17,855 nt of DNA, taken from contig JADFZC010000016.1 in assembly GCA_015232735.1 (NCBI GenBank), positions 1-17,855 on the forward strand. The letters are read 5' to 3'. Under the pieces are notes generated by a model that searched no databases, had not been told where the DNA came from, and worked only from the letters and a program-made list of their open reading frames with translations. Positions 1 through 7,448 of this stretch are shown here, one piece after another. Position 1 is the first letter of the stretch. Each line of letters begins with the position of its first letter. Made by a program: the position numbers and the translations under genes. The DNA comes from Oligoflexales bacterium (GTDB lineage Bacteria > Bdellovibrionota > Oligoflexia > Oligoflexales > Oligoflexaceae).

Positions 1-695
1 ATGTCCAAGACAAAGGAGAGGCAGCCACCCGGTTTCAGAAGATGAAAGGAATTTTCAATGAACATCATTGAAAGATTGAGTTTGCCATTTTCCATATTGC
101 GGGGGAACTGTGTGAAATGTTTTAAGTAGTATATTCTTTGCGCTTCAGAGACTTTCTTGTCGTGTCTGCCGTAAAGTGCAATAAACGGCGGATTGCCGAT
201 AACATAGTCAAAAACGCCGATCAGTTTTTTCAACGGGGAACTGCTTTTCGATGATATAAGGTCTCCTGTAAAGTCGCAATTATATGAATTGAATGCAAAG
301 TCGATATGATCGTTAAAAAGTTCATAATAGAGGTTTGAAATATTTCTCTCTGTTGATGAGACCATGTTTGCGTCAATATCGCAGAAATATACGTTTTCTG
401 AAAAGAAATTGCGAATCAGCTTTGGGGTGATGCCTCTTTTATGCAGCCCGAAAAGCAAATATATTAAAAAAATGCCGGTACCGCATGATGGTTCAATTAT
501 TTTTTTTGCAGTAAGATTATCGTCAGAAATCAGGTTTGAGATGATTGAGTCAAGTATTTGAAAACTTTCGGTAAGGAATACTCCCCTGCTTTTTTTTCTG
601 GAATGTGGAAGCTTTTTTTCAAATTCCCTTTGTTCGTCAATAAGCATATTCAGCCTGCTTTTAATATTGGAATCTTTAAATGTTATCTGTTTCAT
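1..695 (-). CDS. Adenine-specific DNA methyltransferase, Eco57I/type IIG-like (3' part beyond window)
   Basis: This gene runs off the left edge; 231 codons are visible, reading leftward from an ATG at 695. It transfers a methyl group from S-adenosylmethionine to the N6 of adenine in a recognition site. Motif I (SAM binding) is EPSCGTG at residues 68-74, an acidic DID at 106-108 fits the second SAM-binding strand, and catalytic motif IV is NPPF at 168-171. The following stretch (KLNLSMMFIENSFHLLKPGG, about 205-224) is typical of Eco57I-class N6 methyltransferases. Such proteins are usually 500-1000 residues, so the target-recognition part and any nuclease domain lie outside the window. It may be a stand-alone methylase, a type IIG enzyme or part of a defence cassette; the missing portion decides. 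A good promoter lies 60-90 bp upstream. The family call is secure, the subtype is not. Confidence 0.85.
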   Translation of the reverse strand, partial: MKQITFKDSNIKSRLNMLIDEQREFEKKLPHSRKKSRGVFLTESFQILDSIISNLISDDNLTAKKIIEPSCGTGIFLIYLLFGLHKRGITPKLIRNFFSENVYFCDIDANMVSSTERNISNLYYELFNDHIDFAFNSYNCDFTGDLISSKSSSPLKKLIGVFDYVIGNPPFIALYGRHDKKVSEAQRIYYLKHFTQFPRNMENGKLNLSMMFIENSFHLLKPGGCLSFVLD

Positions 696-757
696 TAGAT
701 AAAGTTCTCAAAAGTTAACGCATGGTGTCTTATTGCTGGAATACTGTTACTGTACAA

Positions 758-785
758 AGTATATCGGTCTGATGCCAGCTGGCAA
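758..785 (-). promoter_or_regulatory. Sigma70-like promoter of the methyltransferase gene, overlapped by a palindrome
   Basis: Read on the minus strand, TTGCCA (785-780) and TATACT (763-758) are separated by 16 bp, each one mismatch from the consensus -35 and -10. Transcription would begin near 750, leaving a leader of about 55 nt before the ATG at 695. The perfect 12-bp palindrome TGCCAGCTGGCA (773-784) covers most of the -35 element and could be an operator. The promoter is seen by motif only; the operator role is inferred. Confidence 0.5.
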
Positions 786-805
786 TATCGTTTTTGGTGA
801 CAGCG

Positions 806-827
806 GTGAATATCCTTGGATATTCAC
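806..827. repeat. Perfect inverted repeat, 10-bp arms, between lipoprotein and methylase genes
   Basis: GTGAATATCC and GGATATTCAC are separated by only TT. It lies 56 bp beyond the lipoprotein stop codon (minus strand) and upstream of the methylase promoter. It could end the lipoprotein transcript, although no U-run follows on either strand, or serve as a protein-binding palindrome. Confidence 0.5.
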
Positions 828-882
828 GATGAAAGGATAGGAATATGGAAGCTATTAAACAACCGTAAGGGAGTAATGAATT

Positions 883-1536
883 TCAGTAAGGCATGAATCT
901 TTGATTGCTCTTTCGACTGCAGTCTTTCTGCCATTTGAGGTTGATGCCATATTCCCTTGAGCACCAGACAATGGAAGAGTTTGCCCGGGGATCTGTGTTG
1001 GTAATGCGAATGAATTTTTTTGTCCAGGGAACAGTGCCGTCCTGGGTACTGATTTGCCATTGGTATTGAGGGGTGCTGGAAAACTCAAGATTAATACCGT
1101 ACTTTCTCTCTTTATAGTAGAGATAGCCGCCATAATCATTGGTGTTTCTTCCAGAAATGCGAATTGCTACAGGACCGCCGTTGTTGATGGGCATTCCATA
1201 GGACACATTGGGTTTGATTATCTGGATTACTGAGTTGGCACCGTTTGTGTCCCAGACCAGGTTGATCCCATATTCTCTTTTTCCGGAACGGATATATTGC
1301 AGGCCTTCCCGGTAGGCATTGAAAAGCCTGTAGGTTTCACCGGAGTAAATGGCTTCAACGAGGGAAGGGTTCCTGTCGCTTACCAAAACCCAGTCATAGG
1401 CGTCAGCCATGGTGTAGATTACACCGGCATTCAGTTGTGACGATGAATTATCGGTGTCCTTTTGTTCATTGCCGCATGCAATGGTGAATAAAAGAAAGAT
1501 TGAAACTGCTGTTTTTGACAATAATTTTGTATTCAT
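883..1536 (-). CDS. Predicted lipoprotein with three YGINL repeats (beta-trefoil-like)
   Basis: A 217-residue exported protein of unknown function. The start is the second of two close ATGs (1536), because GAGGAG sits 7 nt before it and almost touches the first (1542). Residues 1-20 form a signal peptide ending in FTIAC, a lipobox with the lipidated cysteine at 21; a Ser/Asp/Asn-rich linker follows to about 36. The body has three copies of [RK]-x-YGINL-x-[WF] at about residues 87, 134 and 193, each preceded by an aromatic strand (LQYIR, YLYYKE, SIVWC). One copy is followed by YQWQI. Three repeats spaced about 47 and 59 residues with Q-W-type motifs suggest a beta-trefoil, a fold common in carbohydrate-binding proteins; this is inference. 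It lies downstream of dinB on the same strand, 151 bp away, with its own ribosome binding site. No family is recognised with certainty. Confidence 0.75.
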   Translation of the reverse strand: MNTKLLSKTAVSIFLLFTIACGNEQKDTDNSSSQLNAGVIYTMADAYDWVLVSDRNPSLVEAIYSGETYRLFNAYREGLQYIRSGKREYGINLVWDTNGANSVIQIIKPNVSYGMPINNGGPVAIRISGRNTNDYGGYLYYKERKYGINLEFSSTPQYQWQISTQDGTVPWTKKFIRITNTDPRANSSIVWCSREYGINLKWQKDCSRKSNQRFMPY

Positions 1537-1687
1537 GATCATACTCCTCTGTTTTTTGGTCAAGGTACCGCCTTGATGAAATAAAGATTCACATGGATTA
1601 TGAATATTGCATGGATAAATTTTATTTTTATTGTTTATTGCGGTCTTTTCTCTGGATATCTGCAGGATTGCCGGTTTGAAACAGCCT

Positions 1688-2761
1688 CTAGATATTTTCA
1701 AGGTTTGACAGAGATATGCCCAAAAGACGAATCTTCCTGACCCCGGCATGTGTCCTGTCCAGCAGACCCTTGGATGTTTTAAAAATTTTTTCACAGTCAT
1801 ATGTGGCTTCTTCCAGGGTTTTGCTGCGTGTAACCTGAATGAAGTCGCTGTATTTGACCTTAAGTGTGACAGTCCGGCCCTTGATGCCGTCCTCCCTTAA
1901 ATTTTCCGCGACGGTCCTTGATAACTGTTCAAGCTTGTCCAGTATTATATTTGTGCTAAGAATATCTTCCTGATAGGTTTCCTCCCGCCCCATGGATTTG
2001 CGGATCCATGTAGGGTCCACCGGTCTGGGATCGATCCCTTTCGCTTCTTCCAGAAGCCATGTGAAATGAGAAAGACCAAGTCCGGTCATGTCGTATTCAG
2101 AAACATTCCATAAATCACTGCAATACCTTATACCCGCCGCATGGAGCTGCTTCTCGGAGACCGGGCCCACACCGAACAGGACCCTGACTGGGAGTCTTCT
2201 CATGAACTCAAGGACTTCAGCAGGCAATACGACTGTGAGTCCATCAGGTTTGTAAAAATCGGAGGCAATCTTGGCCACCAGTTTATTGGGAGCAACCCCG
2301 GCTGAGCAGGTTAGCTTCGTTTCCCTGCGGATAGTATTCTTGATCTCCCTTGCAATAGTTGAGGCATAAAGCCCTTTTTTATTTTTGGTTACATCGAGGT
2401 AGGCTTCATCCAGGGAAAGGGGCTCAACCAGATCGGTATATCTTTGGAATATTTCCCTGATCTCTGTTGAAACCTTATGATATGCCTCGAACCTGGGTTT
2501 CAGGAAAATTGCGTGGGGACACAGACGTGCTGCATGCGACGAGGGCATCGCTGACCTTATCCCATATCGTCTCGCCTCATAGCTGGCAGTACAGACAACC
2601 CCTCTTGAGTCAGGTGAGCCGCCGACAACTATCGGTTTTCCGATAAGGGATGGATTATCCCTCATTTCTATAGAAGCATAGAAGGCATCCATGTCAATGT
2701 GGATAATCTTTCGTTCCAGCAGGCTGGGATGGGTATTTTCATCTTGTATAATACGCGACAT
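1688..2761 (-). CDS. dinB: DNA polymerase IV (Y-family translesion polymerase)
   Basis: Error-prone polymerase that extends primers across damaged template bases. ATG at 2761 gives 357 residues beginning MSRIIQ; a TTG five codons upstream (2776) is possible but less likely. Palm-domain motifs are clear: HIDMDAFYAS (21-30) with catalytic D23 and the aromatic steric-gate position at F27/Y28, RRYGIRSAMPS (64-74), and SLDEAYLDVT (116-125) with the D118/E119 metal ligands. The thumb helix-hairpin-helix (VRVLFGVGPVSEKQL, about 182-196) and the little finger up to IRLLGISLSNL follow. The protein stops at SNLENI, so no canonical C-terminal beta-clamp peptide (QLxLF type) is seen. No recognisable LexA box was found upstream, so SOS control cannot be asserted. 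The lipoprotein gene follows on the same strand. Confidence 0.95.
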   Translation of the reverse strand: MSRIIQDENTHPSLLERKIIHIDMDAFYASIEMRDNPSLIGKPIVVGGSPDSRGVVCTASYEARRYGIRSAMPSSHAARLCPHAIFLKPRFEAYHKVSTEIREIFQRYTDLVEPLSLDEAYLDVTKNKKGLYASTIAREIKNTIRRETKLTCSAGVAPNKLVAKIASDFYKPDGLTVVLPAEVLEFMRRLPVRVLFGVGPVSEKQLHAAGIRYCSDLWNVSEYDMTGLGLSHFTWLLEEAKGIDPRPVDPTWIRKSMGREETYQEDILSTNIILDKLEQLSRTVAENLREDGIKGRTVTLKVKYSDFIQVTRSKTLEEATYDCEKIFKTSKGLLDRTHAGVRKIRLLGISLSNLENI

Positions 2762-2864
2762 TTCAGGGATTCCCAATTTGGGCCTTGGAAAACAAGTCTA
2801 GCATATTAAACGGAAGGTATCTCTGATTTTTTGGGAAACGGCGTTTCGTTCGGGATTTTATGGA

Positions 2865-3012
2865 CTATTTTTCTTGTCCCATAAGGGACAGGAAGTTTGT
2901 CTGTGTCAGCCCATCGAGCCTGTGCTGGACGTTGAGGTTTGGAAGCACCTTGCAGACGAACGGATTCAACTCATCATGATTGCCTTCAATAACGTAATTG
3001 GGATAAGATCTC
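2865..3012 (-). pseudogene. Coding-like relic of unknown origin in the dinB/BPL_N divergent gap
   Basis: The gap between dinB and the divergent BPL_N gene keeps an open minus-strand frame ending in a stop at 2865. The peptide reads like real protein (for example SYPNYVIEGNHDELN, then LNVQHRLDGLTQTNFLSLMG) rather than the shadow of another gene. Upstream the frame runs into the start of the BPL_N gene and no convincing start or ribosome binding site is visible, so it is probably the surviving C-terminus of a lost gene. I do not recognise the family. It may instead be chance. Confidence 0.3.
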
Positions 3013-3045
3013 AACGCCGTACCTGACCTTGGAGAGGATAATCCA

Positions 3046-4209
3046 ATGAGAAAGAAGTCAACCTTGTCATTATTATTTCTTCTAGTATTCCTTCCGCAAG
3101 CCTTTGGCAACAATAACACTGAAAGGGCAAAATCTAATGACAGTCGTATAAGAACAGCGATTTTCAGGGGAAACGGCGCCTCGGGCGGATGTGTTACCGA
3201 TGCTTATTCAGCTTTAAAAATAGATGGCAAAATCGATATTTCAATCATAACTGCCAATGATGTTTTGAATGGTGGACTTAAGCATCTGGATGTTATTGTT
3301 TTTCCTGGAGGCGGAGGGTCCAGGCAGTTTAGCAGCCTGGGCTCTTTCGCTGTAGAAAAGATAAGGGAGTTTGTCATTGAGGACGGCAAGGGCGTGGTCG
3401 GGCTTTGTGCAGGGGCATATATGCTTTCAAATACGCCAGATTACACTTGTTTCAGTATGTCCGGATATAAAGCTATAGATATGGAACATGATGAAAGGGG
3501 AAATGGGACGATATCATTTAAAATAAACAGCGATGGTGCGCGGGTGTTTCCAGAATTGAAGGAAAATGCCTCTTACTTTATACACTACTACGAAGGCCCC
3601 ATCCTTGTCAGCAATCCGATTAGGGAGGTTGAGACAAGTGTGCTGGCATATATGACCTCTGATGTTGCTCTGAAGAATGATGCACCCAAAGGTATGACAG
3701 TCAATAAACCCTTATTTTTAAATGGAAAGGCTGGCAGGGGAAGGGTGTTTCTTTCAGTTGCCCATCCGGAAAATACACCAGGGCTGAGGTGGATGCTGCC
3801 AAGAATGGTGCGCTGGGTATCTGGCAAATCCCTGGTATCCTACTCAAAAGAAGTTGTCAGACCAAATATTTATACCGGCGAAATCCTTTTCAATAAGGAG
3901 CTGAGTGATGAAGAGGATCTTTTATTTAAGAAAGTCATGCGTGACAATGAAGAAGGGAAGATCGCATCGATAAACAGGCTGGTTGAAATAAAAAGCTGGT
4001 CGGCAAGGGACTATATCCCGGGGCTTTTGAGAGATAAAGCCCCTCAGGTGCGGATTGCCGCCGCGCGCGGGCTGGCTGAACTCGAAAGGATCGAGACAAT
4101 TCCGGAAATCGAAACAATAATAAGGATTGAAAAGAATCAATCTGTAAAGAAGGAGCTTTCCAGGCATTTAGAAAGATTGAAGAGCATGGTGGGTTGTGAC
4201 CTCAAATAA
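3046..4209 (+). CDS. Secreted BPL_N-type glutamine-amidotransferase-like protein with HEAT-like C-terminus
   Basis: A 387-residue exported protein. Residues 1-21 form a Sec signal peptide (MRKK, hydrophobic core, QAFG), so it should act outside the cytoplasm. Residues about 35-260 resemble the class I glutamine-amidotransferase fold of the biotin-protein-ligase N-terminal family (BPL_N): DVIVFPGGGGSRQF (82-95), the nucleophile elbow GLCAGAY with Cys121, and AHPENT with His240 and Glu242 completing a Cys-His-Glu triad. BPL_N proteins are usually of unknown function and often lack a synthetase partner, as here; no ligase domain follows. Residues about 285-380 are helical and contain a HEAT-like unit (APQVRIAAARGLAEL), perhaps for protein binding. 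The ATG has a GGAGAGG 8-11 nt upstream. The MFS gene follows at 107 bp on the same strand. Substrate is unknown. Confidence 0.75.
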   Translation: MRKKSTLSLLFLLVFLPQAFGNNNTERAKSNDSRIRTAIFRGNGASGGCVTDAYSALKIDGKIDISIITANDVLNGGLKHLDVIVFPGGGGSRQFSSLGSFAVEKIREFVIEDGKGVVGLCAGAYMLSNTPDYTCFSMSGYKAIDMEHDERGNGTISFKINSDGARVFPELKENASYFIHYYEGPILVSNPIREVETSVLAYMTSDVALKNDAPKGMTVNKPLFLNGKAGRGRVFLSVAHPENTPGLRWMLPRMVRWVSGKSLVSYSKEVVRPNIYTGEILFNKELSDEEDLLFKKVMRDNEEGKIASINRLVEIKSWSARDYIPGLLRDKAPQVRIAAARGLAELERIETIPEIETIIRIEKNQSVKKELSRHLERLKSMVGCDLK

Positions 4210-4316
4210 AATTTACTTTTCTTGATTAACTCCCGGTATCAATGATACACAAGCAATATGTTTTTGGAAAAAATCTGCGCACAGAATGGGTTTTAATATG
4301 GCTTGGAGGAGCTAAT

Positions 4317-5762
4317 ATGGTTGAATTAACCGAAGAACTAGACGGATTGGGTGAGGCGGGCCAGGAAGTATCGAAGGTGCAGCCGCAGAATCCTTGGAAA
4401 GAAATCGTTCAGCCATTTAAGGATCTTTTACATGCGCCGCGGGCTCTTTGGGGGGTGAACCTCTCATATTTCCTGGAAGGCTTTGTTTATTTTGGGATGC
4501 TTGGTTATCTGTCCATGTTCTACGTTGAGCATGTGGGTATGACGGATCAATGGGCCAGCGTTTTTGTGGGCGTGCTCACCTGGGGTATCACGTTTTCGAT
4601 GTTCCTGTTTGGTGGCTTTGCTGACAAGTGGGGAATCAGGAAGGCACTGCTGAGTGCGCTTTGCCTCATGTTTTTGGGCAGGGTGGTTATTTCGCTCGGA
4701 CCTGCATTGGGACTTCAGCCGCAGGGCCTCTGGTCGCCTATTCATTGCGTGACCTTGTTTGGAATCCTGTTTGTGGTTCTGGGTTATGGAATGTACATGC
4801 CTTCGGCCTATACAGCCGTCCGGCAGTTTACAACTGAAAAGACCTCCTCCATGGGTTATGCCATGCTCTATGCCCTTATGAATTTGGGCGGTTTCCTTCC
4901 ATCTTTCTTTTCTCCCATCCGAAAGGCCGTGGGAATCCCCGGCGCTTATTGGGTGTATACAGGACTGACTCTGCTCGGGATTGTTTTAACTTATTTTGTT
5001 CTCTCAAAGAAGACTGTTGACAGGGCGATTGATGAAGCAAAGACCCGGCGGGAGCTTGAAGGCTCAATGGGGATAACAAATCCGGCCCCCACCAAGGCAG
5101 AGCCTGCACAGCCCTTTTCCCTGGGACGATGGCTCAGAAATCATCCGCTGGCCAATCCAAAGTTCGCTTTCTTCATCTTCGCTCTTATTCCTGTGCAGAC
5201 CCTCTTTGCGCACAACTGGCTGACGCTGCCTCTGTATGTTGAGCGGGCATATCGCGGGCAATGGATCGGAGATCATTTTGAGGCTGCGGTAAATTTCAAT
5301 CCCATTCTGATCTTTATTCTCGTGCCGATTGTCACAGCAGTGACCCAGCGGGCCAAGGTCTACAAGATGATGATCCTTGGTACGATGGTAATGGCTGCGC
5401 CGACTTTTCTTCTGGCGCTTGGACCATCTCTTTGGACTCTGGGCAGCTTTCTCATCCTCATGACTTTGGGTGAGGCCATGTGGCAGCCGCGCTTTCTGCA
5501 GTACGCGGCTGAAATCGCGCCGGAGGGAAGGACGGGAGCCTATATGGGCGTTGCACAGTTCCCATGGTTTTTGACCAAGGTAATCACGAGCTTTTATGCT
5601 GGCTGGTTTCTTGCGAATTTCTGCCCCGATAAGGGCCCGCAAAATACCCAGTTGATGTGGTTCATCTATGGTATGATCGCCATATCTTCGTCAATCCTGC
5701 TGATTCTGTCGAGGAATTGGCTGGGCAGAAACTTCAAGGCGAAGCTGAGCTCTCAGGGATGA
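4317..5762 (+). CDS. Major facilitator superfamily transporter
   Basis: A polytopic inner-membrane protein of 481 residues expected to carry a small solute by proton-coupled transport. ATG at 4317 is preferred over one 75 nt upstream because GGAGGAG lies 5-7 nt before it. About 12 hydrophobic segments are visible, with a long charged cytoplasmic loop between the two six-helix halves (VDRAIDEAKTRREL to PAQPFSLGRW, roughly residues 240-285). The loop after TM2 reads GGFADKWGIRKAL, an MFS motif A (G-x-x-x-D-x-x-G-x-R-[KR]). MGYAMLYALMNLGGFLP recalls peptide/POT-like MFS proteins, but no POT signature is clear, so the substrate is left open. It follows the BPL_N gene on the same strand and may be co-transcribed. 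The gene looks intact. Confidence 0.9.
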   Translation: MVELTEELDGLGEAGQEVSKVQPQNPWKEIVQPFKDLLHAPRALWGVNLSYFLEGFVYFGMLGYLSMFYVEHVGMTDQWASVFVGVLTWGITFSMFLFGGFADKWGIRKALLSALCLMFLGRVVISLGPALGLQPQGLWSPIHCVTLFGILFVVLGYGMYMPSAYTAVRQFTTEKTSSMGYAMLYALMNLGGFLPSFFSPIRKAVGIPGAYWVYTGLTLLGIVLTYFVLSKKTVDRAIDEAKTRRELEGSMGITNPAPTKAEPAQPFSLGRWLRNHPLANPKFAFFIFALIPVQTLFAHNWLTLPLYVERAYRGQWIGDHFEAAVNFNPILIFILVPIVTAVTQRAKVYKMMILGTMVMAAPTFLLALGPSLWTLGSFLILMTLGEAMWQPRFLQYAAEIAPEGRTGAYMGVAQFPWFLTKVITSFYAGWFLANFCPDKGPQNTQLMWFIYGMIAISSSILLILSRNWLGRNFKAKLSSQG

Positions 5763-5965
5763 TGGATGGCGTCAGCGATCGGATGAACTATCACAGACTT
5801 GCTATTAAGCTTTGGTACGAATTCAAGATTCTTAAAGTCACCAACGTCGTATTCACTTAATATACTATCCATATACTGATCAATCCAGTCATTGAAGTTT
5901 TTTTCAGAAAATCTGCAGTTCAATGCAATATTGTTCGAACTGCCGTTATCTATTTTGCATTCAGT
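5753..5965 (-). pseudogene. Possible gene relic, 70 open codons without a start
   Basis: The minus strand between the MFS and CAP genes is open for about 70 codons (from the stop at 5966 down to TGA at 5753, overlapping the MFS 3' end by 10 bp). The peptide has an ordinary composition (NNIALNCRFSEKNFNDWIDQ, then SEYDVGDFKNLEFVPKLNSK). There is no plausible start or ribosome binding site, and the N-terminal side is cut off next to the CAP promoter region. I read it as the possible C-terminal remnant of a lost gene; chance openness cannot be excluded. Family unknown. Confidence 0.3.
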
Positions 5966-5995
5966 TCAATTTAAAAATTTTAGAGAGGATAAAAT

Positions 5996-6904
5996 ATGAA
6001 AATTATCACAATTTCTCTATCGTTTTATTTGATTGGCCTTGTCGCAACAGATTTGCATGCTGAAGGCAGTTGTACCTATCCATCGAATACTGTTGAAAAT
6101 GAATTATTTACTTATATAAATAACCAAAGAACGAACAAGATGATATGTGATTTGGGTGCCTGGTGGACTGCCTATTACCATAACAAAGATATGTGTGATA
6201 ATAACTTTTTCAGCCATGTTGGTTCAGATGGAAAAAGATTGGGGGAACGACTGACCAGACAAGGTGTTACCTATACGATGGCGGCTGAAAATATTTATAT
6301 GGGAAGTGGTACCAGTGTCAGTGGTTATGATGTCTACACTTCCTGGTATAACAGCAAGGAGGGGCATAGAGAAAACATGTTCAATAGTAATTATGGCAGG
6401 GTTGGGATTAGTGTTTACAGATGTTCCAATTCTGACAGGACATATGCGACAGCTGTATTTGTTAACCCTTTAAATAATGACGGTGGAGGAAATGGTGAAG
6501 ACACCTATGCTGCTATTGCTTTGTCGACATCTACGCGGGATTGGGGGACTGCATGGAAATTTACCACTCAGTCATCCGCAACGGAAAATGCACTGAAAGC
6601 ATGTTCAAGAGGTCCAAATAACGCAAGCGACTGCAAGTTGATAACTGCTGTTAAAAATTCCTGCGCTGCACTCGCCATGGGTTATAATGCTTACGGATGG
6701 TCTAACCATGACAATCTTCAAACAGCCGAGGCCAATGCCGTATCTTACTGCAATCAGAAAACCACTAGTTGTGCCATCGCGACAAAGGTATGCTCCAATG
6801 GTTCTCATCAAAATGGAGTCAACGGGAATATTATTGCTGAGGAGGATAATACCTCTTATTCAACAGATATTCACATTTTCAGGGATGAACCGCTTAACGA
6901 TTGA
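5996..6904 (+). CDS. Secreted CAP/SCP-domain protein fused to DUF4189
   Basis: A 302-residue exported protein. Residues 1-22 are a signal peptide (ending DLHA). Residues about 33-157 form a CAP/SCP (PR-1-like) domain: NNFFSHVGSDGK with His74, AAENIYMG with Glu98, and KEGHRENMFN with His124, followed by YGRVGISVYR and a final TAVFVNP strand. These are the conserved pocket residues of bacterial CAP proteins, whose biochemical role is poorly defined. After a Gly/Asn linker (161-168), residues about 170-267 match DUF4189: an AAIALS opening, ATENALKAC, SCAALAMGYNAYGW, then a second AEANAVSYC / CAIATKVCS unit, with paired cysteines suiting an oxidising compartment. GAGAGG lies 7-8 nt before the ATG. 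A 12-bp hairpin follows the stop. It appears monocistronic. Confidence 0.85.
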   Translation: MKIITISLSFYLIGLVATDLHAEGSCTYPSNTVENELFTYINNQRTNKMICDLGAWWTAYYHNKDMCDNNFFSHVGSDGKRLGERLTRQGVTYTMAAENIYMGSGTSVSGYDVYTSWYNSKEGHRENMFNSNYGRVGISVYRCSNSDRTYATAVFVNPLNNDGGGNGEDTYAAIALSTSTRDWGTAWKFTTQSSATENALKACSRGPNNASDCKLITAVKNSCAALAMGYNAYGWSNHDNLQTAEANAVSYCNQKTTSCAIATKVCSNGSHQNGVNGNIIAEEDNTSYSTDIHIFRDEPLND

Positions 6905-6906
6905 AT

Positions 6907-6933
6907 TTTAGAGCCACCAGAGGTGGCTCTAAA
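6907..6933 (+). terminator. Hairpin after the CAP gene, 12-bp perfect stem
   Basis: TTTAGAGCCACC and GGTGGCTCTAAA enclose the 3-nt loop AGA, starting 2 nt after the CAP stop codon. The stem is GC-rich at its top and is a likely transcript end or 3' stabiliser. The run following the stem (TTGACATTT) is not a true U-tract, so intrinsic termination is probable but not certain. Confidence 0.6.
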
Positions 6934-7448
6934 TTGACATTTCCTTCAATCCCTGAATGAGTCTCCTTACAGAGGAATCGGTTTCCCTGCTAAGAATCGT
7001 CTGCAACAAATTTTGAACAATATGCTTGCGCAATCCCGCCCATTTATGGGGTGATCAAGCAAGCATGAGCAAGCTGAGCGCAGCGGAAGGTGAGTAACCA
7101 ATCTCATGATTTATGTTTTTTTCCTAAAAGAGCATTAGATTTTTTTATATTTTTTGGGTCCAATTCATAGGTAAGAGGTAAAGCTTATGGATTTAGAATA
7201 AGGGTTTTAAGAACAGGAACGACGACTGTGATGTCTCAGATATTCAACTCCACTTTGGTCCCACATACCTGGACCCAGCAAGTTCAAAAATCTTTAATCT
7301 AAAAATTTGAATGAGTCAAGCCCATCCATGGTAATTCGTCCAGAAAGCCTGTAACTCTTTTGGCATAAACTTGTTTCGTCCGCCAGCTCCACCATGAGGT
7401 TTTGCGGGCTTTAATAGCGATTCTCGCCACCGATAAACAGCACGTCGG
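6934..7448. other. Gap of about 515 bp with decayed sequence, including a copy of the right-edge repeat
   Basis: No intact gene is visible. On the plus strand 6968-6982 encodes YRGIG and 7177-7194 encodes GKAYGF; both peptides recur, in one frame and 48 bp apart, at 17731-17796. Here they are 209 bp apart and in different frames, so this copy looks broken, perhaps by an insertion of about 160 bp. From 7177 the frame stays open to 7302 (GKAYGFRIRVLRTGTTTV and onward). At 7317-7448 the minus strand encodes an HTH-like peptide (TTLEINRRAVYRWRES, then GGRNKFMPKELQAFW), probably also transposon debris connected with the OrfA relic to its right. Confidence 0.45.
7175..7194 (+). repeat. 20-bp direct repeat, copy 1 (copy 2 at 17777-17796)
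   Basis: GAGGTAAAGCTTATGGATTT is identical in both places. A second shared word, AGAGGAATCGGT, lies to the left of each copy (6971-6982 and 17734-17745). The repeat contains a ribosome-binding-like GAGG and an ATG 8 nt on, but here the ATG frame stops after four codons (MDLE). Confidence 0.8.

Noticed and set aside
364..561. 65-codon plus-strand ORF
   Set aside because: Antisense to the methyltransferase, including its NPPF-upstream region; no ribosome binding site.
883..1800. A 305-residue version of the lipoprotein starting at 1800
   Set aside because: The first 88 codons overlap dinB and lack a ribosome binding site; the start at 1536 has GAGGAG and yields a proper signal peptide with lipobox.
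5064..5642. 192-codon minus-strand open frame
   Set aside because: Lies wholly inside the MFS gene; Arg/His/Lys-rich composition is typical of an antisense shadow.
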